64,000 nt of DNA from Hyposmocoma kahamanoa (GCF_003589595.1 NW_020653337.1:3861346-3925345); one strand, 5' to 3'. Counted from the stretch's first letter, positions 33,065 through 44,985 are shown. Program-made: numbers and translations. The notes: a model not told the origin generated them from the letters alone.

Positions 33065-33735
33065 TTTGTAAAATATAAGTGCGCATTTGACCTCCATCTC
33101 ACCTGATGGAAAGTGACGATGAGGTCGACGATGGAGAATGCACACCTAAATAAGAATAAATAAATAAATAAATAAAATAACGCACACACTCAACATAGCC
33201 CCGCACTAGGGAAACCCTGTGTCGCGGGTGCCATGGTCACACACATAGACAACCATAAATTACACCCAAACTCACGAGAGAAATAATTGTAGGCCATACA
33301 ACTATTTCTCTCGGCCCGGGAATCGAACCTGGGACCTCTGCGTGGCAGTCCGGCATGGTAACCGTTCGGCCACAGAGGCAGTTAAAGTATGACTATTCAC
33401 TCTCGCCTTCAAACGACCCAAGTTTTAACGTTCAGGGAACAAGTTTGCAGGCGGGCAATTCCACTCCATAGCCGTTCGCCATATAAATGTGGAAGCGTAA
33501 TGTTTCATGCGAATCTTTGGAATATTCACAACATACATAACCGGTGGAACCCAAGCCTACGCCTAGTCCCCCGTGATGGAAAGGGGAAGGCGGAATTAAA
33601 TCGTGTAATTCCATCGCACGCCGTGATAACTCTCCTGTAAAATACCGATAAGCAGGCAACTTTGCGGCGGTGTTCAAGGCTCTGCAGCTTCGTCGTAGCC
33701 GCTTCACTAATAGCAGCCTGTAGACAAATGTGCTT
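33065..33735 (-). mobile_element. L1 LINE 3' end interrupted by an S1 SINE
   Basis: The tail at 33072-33150 ('ttgacctccatctcacctga', 'ggtcgacgatggagaatgca') continues after the SINE at 33392 ('gactattcactctcgccttc'). The minus-frame protein includes CRALNTAAKLPAYRYFTGEL and SRRAMELHDLIPPSPFHH. The copy at 5270 shows the uninterrupted order of the same sequence. A frame break separates the HH motif from the C-terminal tail. Confidence 0.8.
33172..33381 (-). mobile_element. S1 tRNA-derived SINE nested in the L1 LINE
   Basis: Full reverse copy: tail of AATA repeats on the left, 'cacacactcaacatagcccc', reversed B box 'cccgggaatcgaacctggga' and head 'ccggcatggtaaccgttcgg' + 'ccacagaggcag'. The interrupted LINE resumes directly after it, so it inserted later than the LINE. 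Confidence 0.88.
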
Positions 33736-34454
33736 GACTTAGTTAATAAAGTACAATCTCGCTCAAAATATGAAACAAAGATTATACTTAATTCATCAAA
33801 AAGAATTCGACGCAAATGTCTTTAATCTTTTACGTAACTGACTTGGCACAGTTGTGATTTTTCTTTTATTTGAATTATCGGTTTTTATGTTTTGCTCAAA
33901 TTTTTTTGTTTTATTTTTTATTCGTAATAGTTCCGAATTCGGGAAATGACGTATTTCGGGCGTTAATGGAATTAACCAGATTTAAACACGACATTAATAT
34001 CTCTGGTCGGGACAAATTCACTTTCATCAGCCCTTAGCAACTTGCCCGCTCACGTTCGCCTTATAAATCTGTCTCACCGAACTTCTTTCATATATCTCGT
34101 ATACTATGAAGACCTGATGACTTAATCCATGTCATAAATGAAAGCAACAAATTGAATCTCGTTACTTAAAACTCATCATTAATTAAATAGAAAGAAACGT
34201 TCACGTTCCCCCAGTATATAAAGCACATGTTTACTATTTGGTCCGTGAAATTTATTTCTCCTTACTGGCGCAAAAACTTCCATACAACAAGACTTATTAC
34301 ACGTTTTGCTGCTAACAAAAAATACGCATTGCAAAGTAGTCTAAAAAACTACTTCATATTCAATTTACTTCCAGTTCAAGCGTACACAGAGTAAATATTA
34401 GATACGGTGAGTCGTCTGATGTTTATATAACGCAATGTAAACGATATATGGTTA
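33736..34454. other. stretch without recognised gene
   Basis: A short piece at 34026-34090 ('agcaacttgcccgctcacgt', 'tcgccttataaatctgtc') resembles part of the L2 LINE at 7640-7690. Confidence 0.4.
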
Positions 34455-35175
34455 ATTTTTAGCTTCTTGTGAAAGAGTTTGTCCAAGGAAGTACTGCCAC
34501 CTTACACACTTCAAAAGTGTCTGGGGATCAAGCACCTTTTTACCTATTACTGAAAGTAATTTCTAATTATTTTTGATAGATTTCTTTGGTCAATTTTATA
34601 ATTTGAATCCCTAGACCTTGATCCATGGACACTGTAGATGCGTGTATTTCTGCCGCCATGTACTAATGTGAGCATTACTGCGTTATGGTTTCGAAGGGTA
34701 AGATTGCTGGTGAAATTATAGAGACTTTTTTAATTTATTTTTTATAATATCAAGTGCCGGAACGATGAAGTCGTGCGCCTGATGGTAAGCTACACGCTTG
34801 TCCATTGGCATGGCAACAGTTGCAGTGCCAATTAGAGCTTTAAATCACAAAGATCTGACTGGCACTGCCACTGCACCCGTCACCCTGAGACATAACACAG
34901 TAATGCTGACATTACTGCTTGACGACAGAAAAAGGTAAGGTAGCAGTACTTCCCTGGACGAACTCTTTCACAAGGAGCTCTAATGCTACGAACGGGACCT
35001 GGGACTTGTCAACTTACATTGTGATACAAGCCGTTTGTGGCCTCGAAAATTGTCTCAGGGCGCAGTGGCTGTGCCTATCAGAAGTTTTTGATGTTATTTA
35101 AAGCTCTGATTGGCACATATAGACAGGCTGTCGCTTACCACCAGGCGCACGACTTGTTCGTCCAAAAATTGATTC
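34455..35175 (+). repeat. R1 repeat (+) split by a second R1 (-) and another insert
   Basis: The + copy starts at 'agcttcttgtgaaagagttt', breaks at ~34510 into ~130 bp of unrelated DNA, resumes at 'tgtatttctgccgccatgta' (34637) and is split again at ~34725. It continues at 'gacctgggacttgtcaactt' (35000) to 'caggcgcacgacttgttcgt'. The second interruption is the reversed R1 copy annotated separately. Confidence 0.75.
34735..34992 (-). repeat. R1 repeat nested inside another R1
   Basis: Near full-length reverse copy from 'taatatcaagtgccggaacg' to 'cacaaggagctctaatgcta', missing the segment between 'gagacataa' and 'cacagtaatgctgac'. It marks R1 as a family that moved at different times. Confidence 0.8.
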
Positions 35176-35716
35176 TTTCTTTCTAAACGACTTCGATGGC
35201 CCGACCGAACCAATTTTAAAATTTCTCGTCTGTGGTCGAACAATGTATTTTTCGTTATTGCATGAACACGAAAGTTTTTTATGACGGGCTCAAGCCGATT
35301 CTGTAGTAATAAGTGAGGTAAGTCCCTAAACATAATCCATATGGAAAAATAATTTATTCTGAAATTTACAATGAATGCTTAAGACACACAGTTTTGAGTG
35401 ACGCCTTATAAAATGGCGTAAATCAGAATCTCGCTTAATGCCATCGCACTTAGTCCATAAACTCATTACTGTCTTGTGTAAAAGGTTTTTTATCTTAAGA
35501 TCGTTATACGCTGTTTGCTGCGAACCTTGCAAAAAAATTAAAAGGCATTTCGGTTGCTTCGGTTTCCGTGATTGTTACAGACTGAAAATGAAACTGTTTG
35601 TTCTGATCTGAATCGTATTTGCTTTTTCAAATAAACCAAATGACGTGATTGAATGAGTGAATGATTATGACTTGACTCTTCTTTCACATGCAGGTTTCAT
35701 CACAAATATCAGTTGA
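35176..35716. other. stretch without recognised gene
   Basis: Short minus-strand ORFs (35333-35094, 35532-35326) show no domain I know. Confidence 0.4.
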
Positions 35717-35800
35717 TTCGATGTGTAGCTCAGCTGGTAAGAGCAGTGGCCCCGGTGTGGCAGCAGATGCTGTTGCGTTTTCAGTCAAATCGACGAAATT
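35717..35800 (+). repeat. tRNA-like SINE head
   Basis: 'gatgtgtagctcagctggta' + 'agagcagtgg' is an A-box-containing tRNA-like 5' half, and 'gttttcagtcaaatcgac' is a poor B box. Shares its start with the 6241 sequence. Confidence 0.4.
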
Positions 35801-36689
35801 TTTCTTTGTGTTGCCCGTGTCTTTGTATCAAGAATAATAAACTAATCGAGTGTTTTTAAGAGCTCTCATGCCAAAAAAGTTTTGACGTTGGTTCCCCCCA
35901 AATTTGTGAAACAAATATATGCCTGAAGTTCGCGTGACATGCGACAGGAGATGTTGAATTTTGCACATTAAAAGTACCAAATTCGTTTTAGCGGAATAAC
36001 TCTAAAACTAAAGGGATTAAAAAAAATCCATAGTGACAGTTGTCGATCATGCATAAATATAATTAATTATCTAATTTTTGTCCTAATAACCTGTAGCATT
36101 TCGAGGATAAATCGAAAAAATGTGAAAATTAGACATCATTCGAACTTGTCGCTTTGTCAATTCCGCGGCTCTCAAAACGGCAAATAAATTATGTTAATAG
36201 TTTGTTAATATATTGTAACCTCAAAAATAACATGTTACTATGATTCAACATACATAGCATCTTCTTTATTTTACGCTAATCGAAACATGCTGCAATATAT
36301 CTTCCATGCCTTCGAATCTGTAGTCTGTAGTCTGTATAGACAGAAATGAAATACCGAGGTCTTTCGGGAATCGACCTCCGGATATGTTGTTTACTTTGAA
36401 AGTTCTTTCTTTTAAGCCTTTGATCATTAAATTCAATCTTTGTACAACAAAGTGATCAAAATTTAGTACTAAACAATAAACCTTTGGCATATATTTAGTA
36501 ACGTCTAAAACTCGATTCTGAGACAGTTTTTATTGCCATTCTAAAGTTATTGCGACAGTAGAGTGGTATTCATAATTCTGATATTATCAAGCGATTCGTG
36601 AGCTCTTGTCGACATCTAATTATAGACACCTCAGCGCCTGTTTGATTTTTAAAACCGAGAATTGTTCGTTAGTCGTCTTCGTTTTTTTT
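35801..36689. other. stretch without recognised gene
   Basis: A 74-codon minus ORF at 36490-36266 is open but unrecognised and overlaps a B-box-like 'ggtcgattcccg'; treated as chance. Confidence 0.4.
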
Positions 36690-36755
36690 ATGATATCAAA
36701 TGATGGGGCGAACAAGTCGTGCGCCTAGTGGTAAGCGCAGTGTCACTCGGATCAG
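36690..36755 (-). repeat. R1 repeat, 3' end only
   Basis: 'tatcaaatgatggggcgaac' and 'aagtcgtgcgcctagtggta' then a break; directly followed by an S2 SINE. Confidence 0.7.
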
Positions 36756-36925
36756 GGAATTTCCTGCATTACGAATCACCCAGACCAGATCCACCCATAT
36801 CCAGACCAGAACCAACTTAAAAATGTTCGTTTCCTAAATTAGCCCAAACCGGGAATCGAACCCGGAACCTCCTCATCAAGGGTCTATAGTACTGACCGCT
36901 GTACCGCCAAGAAGCGTAAGCATAC
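36756..36925 (-). mobile_element. S2 tRNA-like SINE
   Basis: Reverse copy: tail block 'agggaatttcctgcattacg', body 'cgtttcctaaattagccc', reversed B box 'cgggaatcgaacccggaacc' and 'tcctcatcaagggtctatag', then reversed A-box region 'gaccgctgtaccgcc'. Matches 57612-57795. Confidence 0.65.
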
Positions 36926-36997
36926 CCCGTAATCTAAGCCTGACAACGCGCTGCAGCCCGAGCCCGATAGTACAAGTCTCGTTAAAATATATAGTTT

Positions 36998-37282
36998 TTA
37001 TATACAAAAACCGATCTCAAAAATTCGTGGAACTACATCTATTTGCCAATTTTTGAAATCGGTTACTGGAACGTGCGCGATACCGGATTCATCCCCTAGT
37101 TTGCCACCCTTAGAGGTGAAATTCTTCAAATCACTAACGACCAATACTAAGGTGCCTTCTTTGGAACAAAAAAGAATCATCAAAATCGGTTCACAAATGC
37201 CGTAATAGAGTTATCGCGTAACATACATACAAAAAAATAAAGTCGAATTGAGAATCTCCTCCTTTTTTGAAGTCGGTTAAAA
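36998..37282 (-). repeat. R2 repeat, longest copy with both inverted ends
   Basis: On the minus strand it starts 'taaccgacttcaaaaaagga', continues 'ggagattctcaattcgact', 'tgtgaaccgattttgatgat', 'gatgaatccggtatcgcgca' and ends 'tttttgagatcggtttttg'. The two ends are inverted (ACCGA(C/T)(T/C)TCAAAAA). No ORF. Confidence 0.75.
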
Positions 37283-40200
37283 AGTATAACAGCTCAAAAA
37301 GTAGCCGTTGTCAATCAAAAAGAATTCTAACTTCATGCTAAGTTTCAAGGCAACTAAACATATATAAATATAAACATATATAAATTTTGTAACACGCTAG
37401 AAACAATAATGAATACACTATATTAAAAAGTTCAATCTACGAAATATACATATTTGGAGCGGAAAGGTTTCCAAACGATAGCTGTCCCGCTCACACTCCA
37501 TAAATCGCGTTACGGCTAACAGAGATAGCAGCAGTGTTATCAAATAGAGCGATCGCGCTGCCTTTTAAAATAATCCTTTGCCTTCACCATGACGTGAGTT
37601 TACAGTGATTAGTCGGTGCGACTAGGGACGGTGTACAATTTACCATAGACTCATAATAAACTCTATAAAGTCATATTCTTCAAAATAAAATCAATTTTAT
37701 TGTAAACAGCCGGACGTATGACTAAAGTGAATTCATTATCAGCTTGCCTAACATTTAACATACTTAATGTGTCTCTTTATAGAAGATCTTAGCTAATGTG
37801 TCACACATATCTTTTAAAGATCCGAAATAAGGATTAACTTTTTATTACCCTTTGTAAAGCACGTAGTATGTTTCGTTTTACAGCAATCATAAATCCCTTT
37901 TTAGAGAAGTTAGGCGTAATGGCCTAAACGAGAAATTACTCTTTTTAACATCATTATCTTCTTCTTTGATACGCGTTCCTAGAAAACGCTTTTACTTACC
38001 TGATTCTTGAAAGAGTTTTAACTGGTATTTATTACAGTACAAAATGTCTAAAACACTTACGTTATGAACTATTTTCTTCTTACTTTCGTAAACATGACAG
38101 ATTGCTCACATTTTGCGTCTAATTTTGAATCTTGTGCGCATCCTGACGCGCTGGGAATTAGCCTGAACTCTGCTGTCTAGTTTTTCCTTTGAAAAATATT
38201 TTATTGCATAATTTCAGATAACGATTTCTTGAATATTCCGACACCTTTGTGACGGCAGAAACCTCTTGTGGGCAACATGAAGGTTGCTGCCGACCTCGTT
38301 GCCGTGTCATTACCATTATTGGGTCCTGCAAGTCTGTCCTTGAGTTCTTGCTAGTAGAGTCCTGAGTCCACACGCCCCACTCTTCTATACTGTACCCTCA
38401 CTCTTCCACTTTTCTTTTAGTTATCCTTTTTGTTTGTAAACATTTTTCTTTGTGTTCTTATTTTTAGTTATCTATTATAATCAGTGTCGCAAATGTTTGA
38501 AGCATAAATGGAAACAAAGCCGTAGAATGAAGAAACTAAAGATTACAGATTATACATCCATTGTCCACGTGTCTTTGTCCAGTGTCTTATTCAAACAACG
38601 CTTTACCTTAATTGAATGTTCTATTTAAATTTCTCAGTGATGTCAGTTTGTCTGTGGTTTGTCTCTTTCCTCTTGCAAACAAATAGAATATACCAAGTAA
38701 TAGAAATCGCAATGTTTCTGGAACAAATTGCAATCGTAACCGCATTGAATTGTAGCAAATCGGTTTTGTTTAAAGTTTCTATTACTTTATTTTTCACTGG
38801 AGAAAATTCATCTAAGAAATTGAAACCTGTGTCTGTACCATTTGTACCCGTTTATACGAGTAGTATAAATCATACATAACTAATATCCAAAATGTAAATA
38901 AAAAAACTGTTATGAAATGTCATTGCCGGTGTTGGACGAAATTGTAAAAGGAGGACATACTCATTTTCTATAATTGAATTCTCTATTACAAAATATTAAC
39001 AATAAACAAAAACTTAAACAACAACACACAATAGTTTAACAAACGCACTACAGAGACAAGAAATAAATTCGAATTCGAAAATCTATTACAAGACTAAAAT
39101 GCCGCACAAAAAATTATTTTGGTCCCGGTTGTACCATTTACGGTACCAGTGTCGTAAAATAATTTACGGCGTTAAACATAGTCATAGTTTATTATAAGTA
39201 TTGTATTAATTGAAATTCAGTAAAATTATTTATACCGAAATGTGAACTGTTCTTAGTTTTGTCATATTACAGTTTGAAAATAGTTCTTTACGTTTATCGT
39301 CGTCAAATATGGGAAATAACCATTCAAAATGTACTGTTTTGCTCGGTTATCCCTTTTGTTTACATTTTGGACATACAACTATAATATATAATATAGTATT
39401 CCTTTGCCTACGGTATACCATGCTCATTGAAAATCATTTTAAGCACGTACCACAATTAAAAATGTCTTATTGTTATAAATCTTCAAAATTACTGGCAGCT
39501 AATGTCAATATATCAAGGTGGAACCTGTAAAACAGCATGTGTTGCTGAGAATTCATCCTTTTCGTTAACACTAGATTCTGCTGTGTACTGTACTTATAAA
39601 ACATTTTGAAAAGTTGTTTGTTAATAAATATCTTTATTATTATTGTTTACATTAATCATAATATGACAATCATGTGGAAAGTTTCTTTAAAATTTCTTTA
39701 TTTTTTTAAAGAACGCCTGTTGTGGAGACGACAATAGGTACATATGCTTTTTCTTGTCGCCAAATTCTAGTTACTTCATCTTTGAGTTCTGCGTATGCTG
39801 TTACATTACAGAAAAAACTGTAATTTTGAATTCATAACACAATTGTTAGAAAGTTCATGCTGATAGAACAAAACGAAATAGGTTCTTATAACAACACACC
39901 TAACAACAAAGATACATACCTGCATTTACTTTATTTCGATTCGTAAATGTGGTTAAAACCAGCCAAAAGGAATATATATATATAGCCACAAACGCAACAG
40001 TTGTATGTACATGAACCAAACTAGACTATAGTAGACAATAAATATTATATTTACATTATTATGTTTCCAAGGTCTGGTACCTAAATTAAGCAGAAGCTTG
40101 CAATATTGGATACCAGATCGCTCACCACGGATAACTGCTCTTTCTTCAATACGATATCGTAAGAAATACATATCTACTCAATCAATTATTTGTGGTGACA

Positions 40201-40309
40201 TTTTTATGATCACGAGATTGATTACTTTCAACATCTCTAAGTAGATATTACTTGTGTAATATCAAGTTTATGGTTTTGACATAACGTGTTTTGATCTGAT
40301 TCCTTTTTT
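37283..40309. other. 3-kb stretch without recognised gene
   Basis: AT-rich. ORFs here are short and without coding character. A TATA run occurs at 39973-39984. No known repeat seen. Confidence 0.4.
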
Positions 40310-40510
40310 TAAGTGACTTCAAAAAAAGGAGAAGGTTCTCAATTCGGCTGTATGTTTTTTTTTGTATGTATGTTACGCGATAACTCCGGTATTTGTGAAC
40401 CGATTTTCATGATTCTTTTTTTGTTGGAAAGAGACCTCCATAGTGGTCCCATTTAATTTTGATGAAATGAAGATTCATTTTCATAAATAGCGCCTAAATT
40501 TCGGTAACCT
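40310..40510 (+). repeat. R2 repeat, 5' part
   Basis: 'aagtgacttcaaaaaaagga', 'gaaggttctcaattcggctg', 'cgcgataactccggtatttg', 'ggaaagagacctccatagtg' and 'aagattcattttcataaata'; then similarity ends. Confidence 0.75.
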
Positions 40511-40980
40511 ATTATAAACTCGATTTTCTTTTTTCCAAATTTCATTAATCCGAAAACGGTTCGACTATTTTTTATTAGTGCGATGACATTTTGGTATAAA
40601 TTTGTAACACTGTAATGTCTTACAGCAGAAGTATCGTTTGTTCGAAAACCTATTGTTAGAATAATTATTACACATACGTATACTTTAGGCCAAAGTTTGT
40701 TTGGTCAAATCATGTTTGTTATACTGTCTGTTTTCCATATAATTTATATTGCTGAAAATTCGTTTCGACAAAATTACTATTCTTAGATAAATTGTACCGC
40801 CATCTAATTTTACCATATAGCTTCAAAATTCTGGACTGTACTTTGCTGGTACACAGCAAGTCCACTTACGTAATTTTCGTCATACCATTGTGCTATGTTT
40901 TTGCTGTCATCTGAAATGTAATTTAAAAACAATGCTCTTGTGTATTCAATAAATAACTTATAACTGAATCGAGGATAGTA

Positions 40981-41488
40981 CCAGAGCCAGTTTTTTGTGT
41001 GTTTGCAGACGGTACGACCCCCTCCAGCAGTTTTAGGTTAGGTTAGTATACGAAAATGCCGCTCGAGCCGAGTGACCATAGCGAGCGTGTCGCGGCAGCG
41101 GTCGACGAGTGCCAGAGCCGAATTTGTTTGCATTACCTAGACGGTACGATCTCCTCCTGTAGTGTTCGGTTAGGTTAGTATACTAAAAAGCCGCACCAGC
41201 CGAGCAAGCGAAGTAAGCGTGCTGCGGCAGCGGCTGACGAGTGCCAGAGCCGAATTTGTTTGCATTACCTAGACGGTACGACCCCCTCCTGTAGGTTTAG
41301 GTTAGGTTAGTATATGAAAAAGCCGCACGAGCCGAGCGAGCGTAGCGAGCGTGCCGCAGCAGCGGCTGGCGAGTGCCAGAGCCGACTTTGTTTTGCATTA
41401 CCTAGACGGTACGACCCCCTCCTGTAGGTTTAGGTTAGGTTAGTATATGAAAAAGCAGCACGATCCAATCGAACGAAGCGAGTGACTA
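40981..41488. repeat. 132-bp minisatellite, about 3.8 units
   Basis: The word 'gacggtacga' occurs at 41008, 41140, 41272 and 41405, giving periods of 132, 132 and 133. Each unit contains 'gccagagccga', 'tttgcattacctagacggta', a 'taggttaggttagta' block (two to three TTAGG units) and a GC-rich hairpin-prone block ('gccgagcgagcg', 'agcgagcgtgccgc'). Internal units are closer to each other than to the edge units. Confidence 0.92.
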
Positions 41489-41879
41489 CAACTCGATCAA
41501 ATTAACTTCCATCTCGTTTACCATATTTTCTAAAGATGCGAGGTGCTTTGTTTGACGAGTTGTATTGTGCGACACGTTCTAATACTTTTCGTACCTGTAA
41601 TAAGAAATAATATAACAAAAATGTGTCATGGATATCGCTTTTTTACAAAATAAAAATATTCAATTAGATACATTGGTCAAACGGTTTGTTGGGGAAATAA
41701 AAATCGGGAAAAGAATAACTTGTCAATATGTCAAAGTATTGTAACATTAAATGGTGTAATGAAAACAACCGTAACATGTTTTCGGACAAATGAAACAAAG
41801 TCTATTCAACAAAAGTCTAAAGGTTTTCGGAGAGACAAAATTCTATAAATCATGTTTCTAGCTTGTAAAGCCAGGAAAG

Positions 41880-42225
41880 AGGGTACCTCCAAAGTCGTCC
41901 CATTTAATTTTGAAGAAAATCATCCACCTCTAAGGGGGCTGTTCACGCATGAAGATTCATTTTTATAAATAGCGCCTAAATTTATTACAAGGAGCAATTG
42001 TTTTTGCTATTCTCCAATTCAAGGCGTTTTTCTCTCTCAATATACTTTGAGTAGTGAGAATCGATTTTTATTATCTCCTGTATCAAGTTTCGTATAGTGG
42101 CGACCTAGGGGATGAATCCGGGTTTGCGCACTTTCCGGTAACCGTTTTCAAAAAACTTGGCAAATAGATGTAATTGCACGTATTTTTGAGGTCGGTTTTT
42201 TTAGTACTCTGTACTGAGATTATTC
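41880..42225 (+). repeat. R2 repeat, 3' part
   Basis: 'gggtacctccaaagtcgtcc', 'gaagaaaatcatccacctct', 'gaagattcatttttataaat' and the 3' end 'tttttgaggtcggttttttt', then 'agtactctgtactgag', which is also present after the 53356 copy and so belongs to the element. Confidence 0.75.
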
Positions 42226-42357
42226 TTAGTATACGAACGGCTATCAATTATCTGTGTTACCCTGTTTATGTGGAGCAAGCAACAAATCTACTTTTTGTAT
42301 CATCAAAAAAATTGTTAACATTCAACCTCTCTAGAAAAGTAGTTTCAGTTATATAGA

Positions 42358-42895
42358 GCTCATTGTGAAAGAGTTCGTCCAGGGAAGTACTGCCATCTCA
42401 CCTATTTCTCCCGCTAAGTGTTCATGTGAACATTTCTGCGCTCCGGTTTTGAAGGGTAAGAGTGCTGGTGAAATTGAAAGGTTCATTTTTAACCCCCGAG
42501 GCAAAAAGGAGGATATGACTCCGTATGTGGCATCGCACCTCCCTATGTCATCCCTATGCTATGTTTGATGAACATCTGTCCAGGTGTAAAATCATCAGCT
42601 CTTTTCTCGGTTAGTATAGGGATATCAGTCATAACATATTTGACTTGAATTTTGTTATTCTTTGATAATCTGATCACTTTACAGTAATTTAGTAACTTTG
42701 ATATTTCTGCCGAAAAGTGTTCATGTGACCATTTCTGCGCTCCGGTTTTGAAGGGTAATAAGGGTGCTGGTGAAATTATAGGCACACGAGACTTGTCAAT
42801 TTATGTCTCAGTGGCAGTGTCTCTCAGATCTTTGAGCAGCTATGTACAGGCGTGTCGCTTAACACCAGACGCACAACACATTCGTCCATATTAAT
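42358..42895 (+). repeat. R1 repeat interrupted by R3, with ~73-bp flanking duplication
   Basis: The R1 5' part runs to 42476 and restarts at 42703. The segment from 'atttct' to 'ggtgctggtgaaatt' is present on both sides of the insert (42404-42476 and 42703-42778). The second part then continues to the R1 3' end ('cttaacaccagacgcacaac'). Confidence 0.75.
42477..42702 (+). repeat. R3 repeat inside R1
   Basis: Starts 'catttttaacccccgaggca' and includes 'ggaggatatgactcc', 'gtttgatgaacatctgtcc', 'agctcttttctcggttagta' and 'tagggatatcagtcataaca'. The same blocks in the same order occur at 44490-44985. Confidence 0.7.
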
Positions 42896-44489
42896 ATTGT
42901 TGACCTGATAAGATGACTCAGAAAGATCAACACGTCAATTCAAATCTTAATGAACCTTATCGTCAAACGAAAATATTGATCTAACTCATCCAATATATGT
43001 TTGCTCAGACCGACCGACGTCTTGATAAGTAAAAATATTTGATTTCTCAATTTACTAGGAACGGCTTGCTTAATTGAATTTGCAGTACATCGCGAAATCT
43101 CTACATTTTACTGATAATATTCAACTCGAACTTCGAACCTTTTATTTAGTTATGCATTGTTCTTTACAGAAAATTACGTTATGATAAAGATACAAAGGAA
43201 ATATTGAGTGGTTTATGTGGCTACTTTTTGAAATCCACTTATTGATGACGATGCTACCTTTTATAAAGATAAAACTTGCAAAAAGATAATAATCAAAGAT
43301 ATAAAATTTGATAAACACAATGTAATACCCAATGATAACGGTCATGAAATTACATGACATTGTATGGTTGCTGTATCGTTCTTTTCAATATTATGTTATG
43401 ATTCATTTTCAATTTTAATTACATTGCCAGTCTACCTAGAAAATGTCTGTATACATCTAACGTGTCGTGTCCCACGTCGGTTTCAACATTGTAAGTTTCC
43501 AATATTTCCAATTATATTATGAAACAAACCTTTATTGTTAGTTTTAATAATAGTATAACTCTGTACGAAGTTACTATTCTGTCGCGTATTTGATAGGTTT
43601 ATAAGAGGACTGTGCAGCACCCAGACTGATGGTGGTTTAAGGGTGTGAAGGAAACAAGCAATGTAATATAGTAAGTGTTTAGAGAAAATAAATAAAACTA
43701 GTGAGTAATTCCAATCATCCTTGATTTTTCGATTTCTTCGTAATCCTAGCGAGTTTTTGTGTAAAAAAATGGTCATCTTTATTTAATCTAATCTAATGTT
43801 CGCTAATATTATTTGCCACGTTTGCCATTATTATGTCATTGTTGAGGCTGATGTCCGATATACGTGAAGATTATACCAAACCACCGAAAGATCCTGTTGA
43901 GAACTGTACAGACCTGAAGTGGACTATATTTGCTAAATTGAATAAAGCAACTTAAGCGAAATATATAATTTGTGTTAGAGACGGCCTTGCTGCCAAAGTG
44001 GATAATCACGAGTGTACCGCTGCGTAACAAATGTATACCGAATTCATATACGTAAGTGTTTACGGTATATATTTGCTGAACATGCTTTGGCCGGTTGGAT
44101 TTTGTTGAAAAAAAAAAACGGAGGTACAGCAATTTTTTGGATTTAGATTTATCAGTGTTAATAACAATAGAAATAGAACTTGTATTTTTTAAATAATATT
44201 GAGATAGATATTAAAATGTAAAGCAAGAATAGAAGAATTCATCTAAACAATGGTGAGGTCCGGTACCATAATTTACAAAGTTTACTGAATAAAAACTTCA
44301 AGACAGTATTGACAAGCGTTTACCTATACTTTGAGAAAAAACCTAACAATCGACAGCCATTCAATGTCTCGACTAGACTGTGTGAATTTTCACTTCACTT
44401 GTCGCCTAATCGCTTGGAAATAATGAGCTATTTACCAATACATCGTATAATATTATTACTAGAGTTTTAGAGTAAATTCTGTCGTCTTG
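42896..44489. other. stretch without recognised gene
   Basis: Three minus-strand ORFs of 72-98 codons have no recognisable domains or coding bias. Confidence 0.4.
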
Positions 44490-44985
44490 TTAGGTTAATT
44501 TTTAACCCTCGAGGAAAAAAATAGCATATGACTCCCTTCCTTCAGTTTGAAGCCTTTGTTTGTGTGTATGTCTGTGCCATCGTAACCATCGTGATCGCCA
44601 TAACCATACCGGACTGCCACGCAGAGGTCCCAGGTTCGATTCCCGGGCCGGGAGAAATATCTGTATGGCCTACATTTATTTCCTTGTGAGTTTGGGCGTA
44701 ATTTGTGATTGTCTATGTGTGTATCCATGGCACCCGCGACACAGGGTTTCCCTAGGGCGGGACTATGTTGAGTGTGTGCGTTATTATTATTATTATTATT
44801 ATCGTACCTCCCAAACGGAAGGACTCATTTTAAAATGATTTTTTTTTTTCAATTGAAGGTTAATTCAATCGGTACGGTTCTTAGCTATATTTGATGAACA
44901 TCTGTCTGTTCAGCTGTTTAAAGCTCTTTCAGCTCTTTTCCCAGTTAGTATAGGGATGTCAGTCATAATTTGGTAACTTTAATCC
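44490..44985 (+). repeat. R3 repeat interrupted by an S1 SINE
   Basis: 'taatttttaaccctcgagga' and 'catatgactccc' open the copy. After the SINE it resumes with 'ctcccaaacggaaggactca' and continues to 'tttgatgaacatctgtctgt' and 'tagggatgtcagtcataatt'. Confidence 0.7.
44588..44800 (+). mobile_element. S1 tRNA-derived SINE nested in R3, with target duplication
   Basis: Head (44588 onward, eroded), B box 'aggttcgattcccgggccgg', body 'ttgtgattgtctatgtgtgt', end 'gttgagtgtgtgcg' and (ATT)7-like tail. ATCGTA occurs immediately before (44579) and after (44801), the expected target duplication. Confidence 0.88.

Noticed and set aside
34026..34090. Second RTE-like LINE copy
   Set aside because: Only about 60 bases resemble the 7640-7690 segment, with no coding frame; noted but not called separately.
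36266..36490. 74-codon minus ORF
   Set aside because: Open but overlaps a tRNA-SINE-like B box and shows no family resemblance.
41040..41450. Telomere-like TTAGG repeats
   Set aside because: Only two to three TTAGG words per unit, always within the 132-bp minisatellite and not in a long uninterrupted run; no evidence of a telomere or interstitial telomere.
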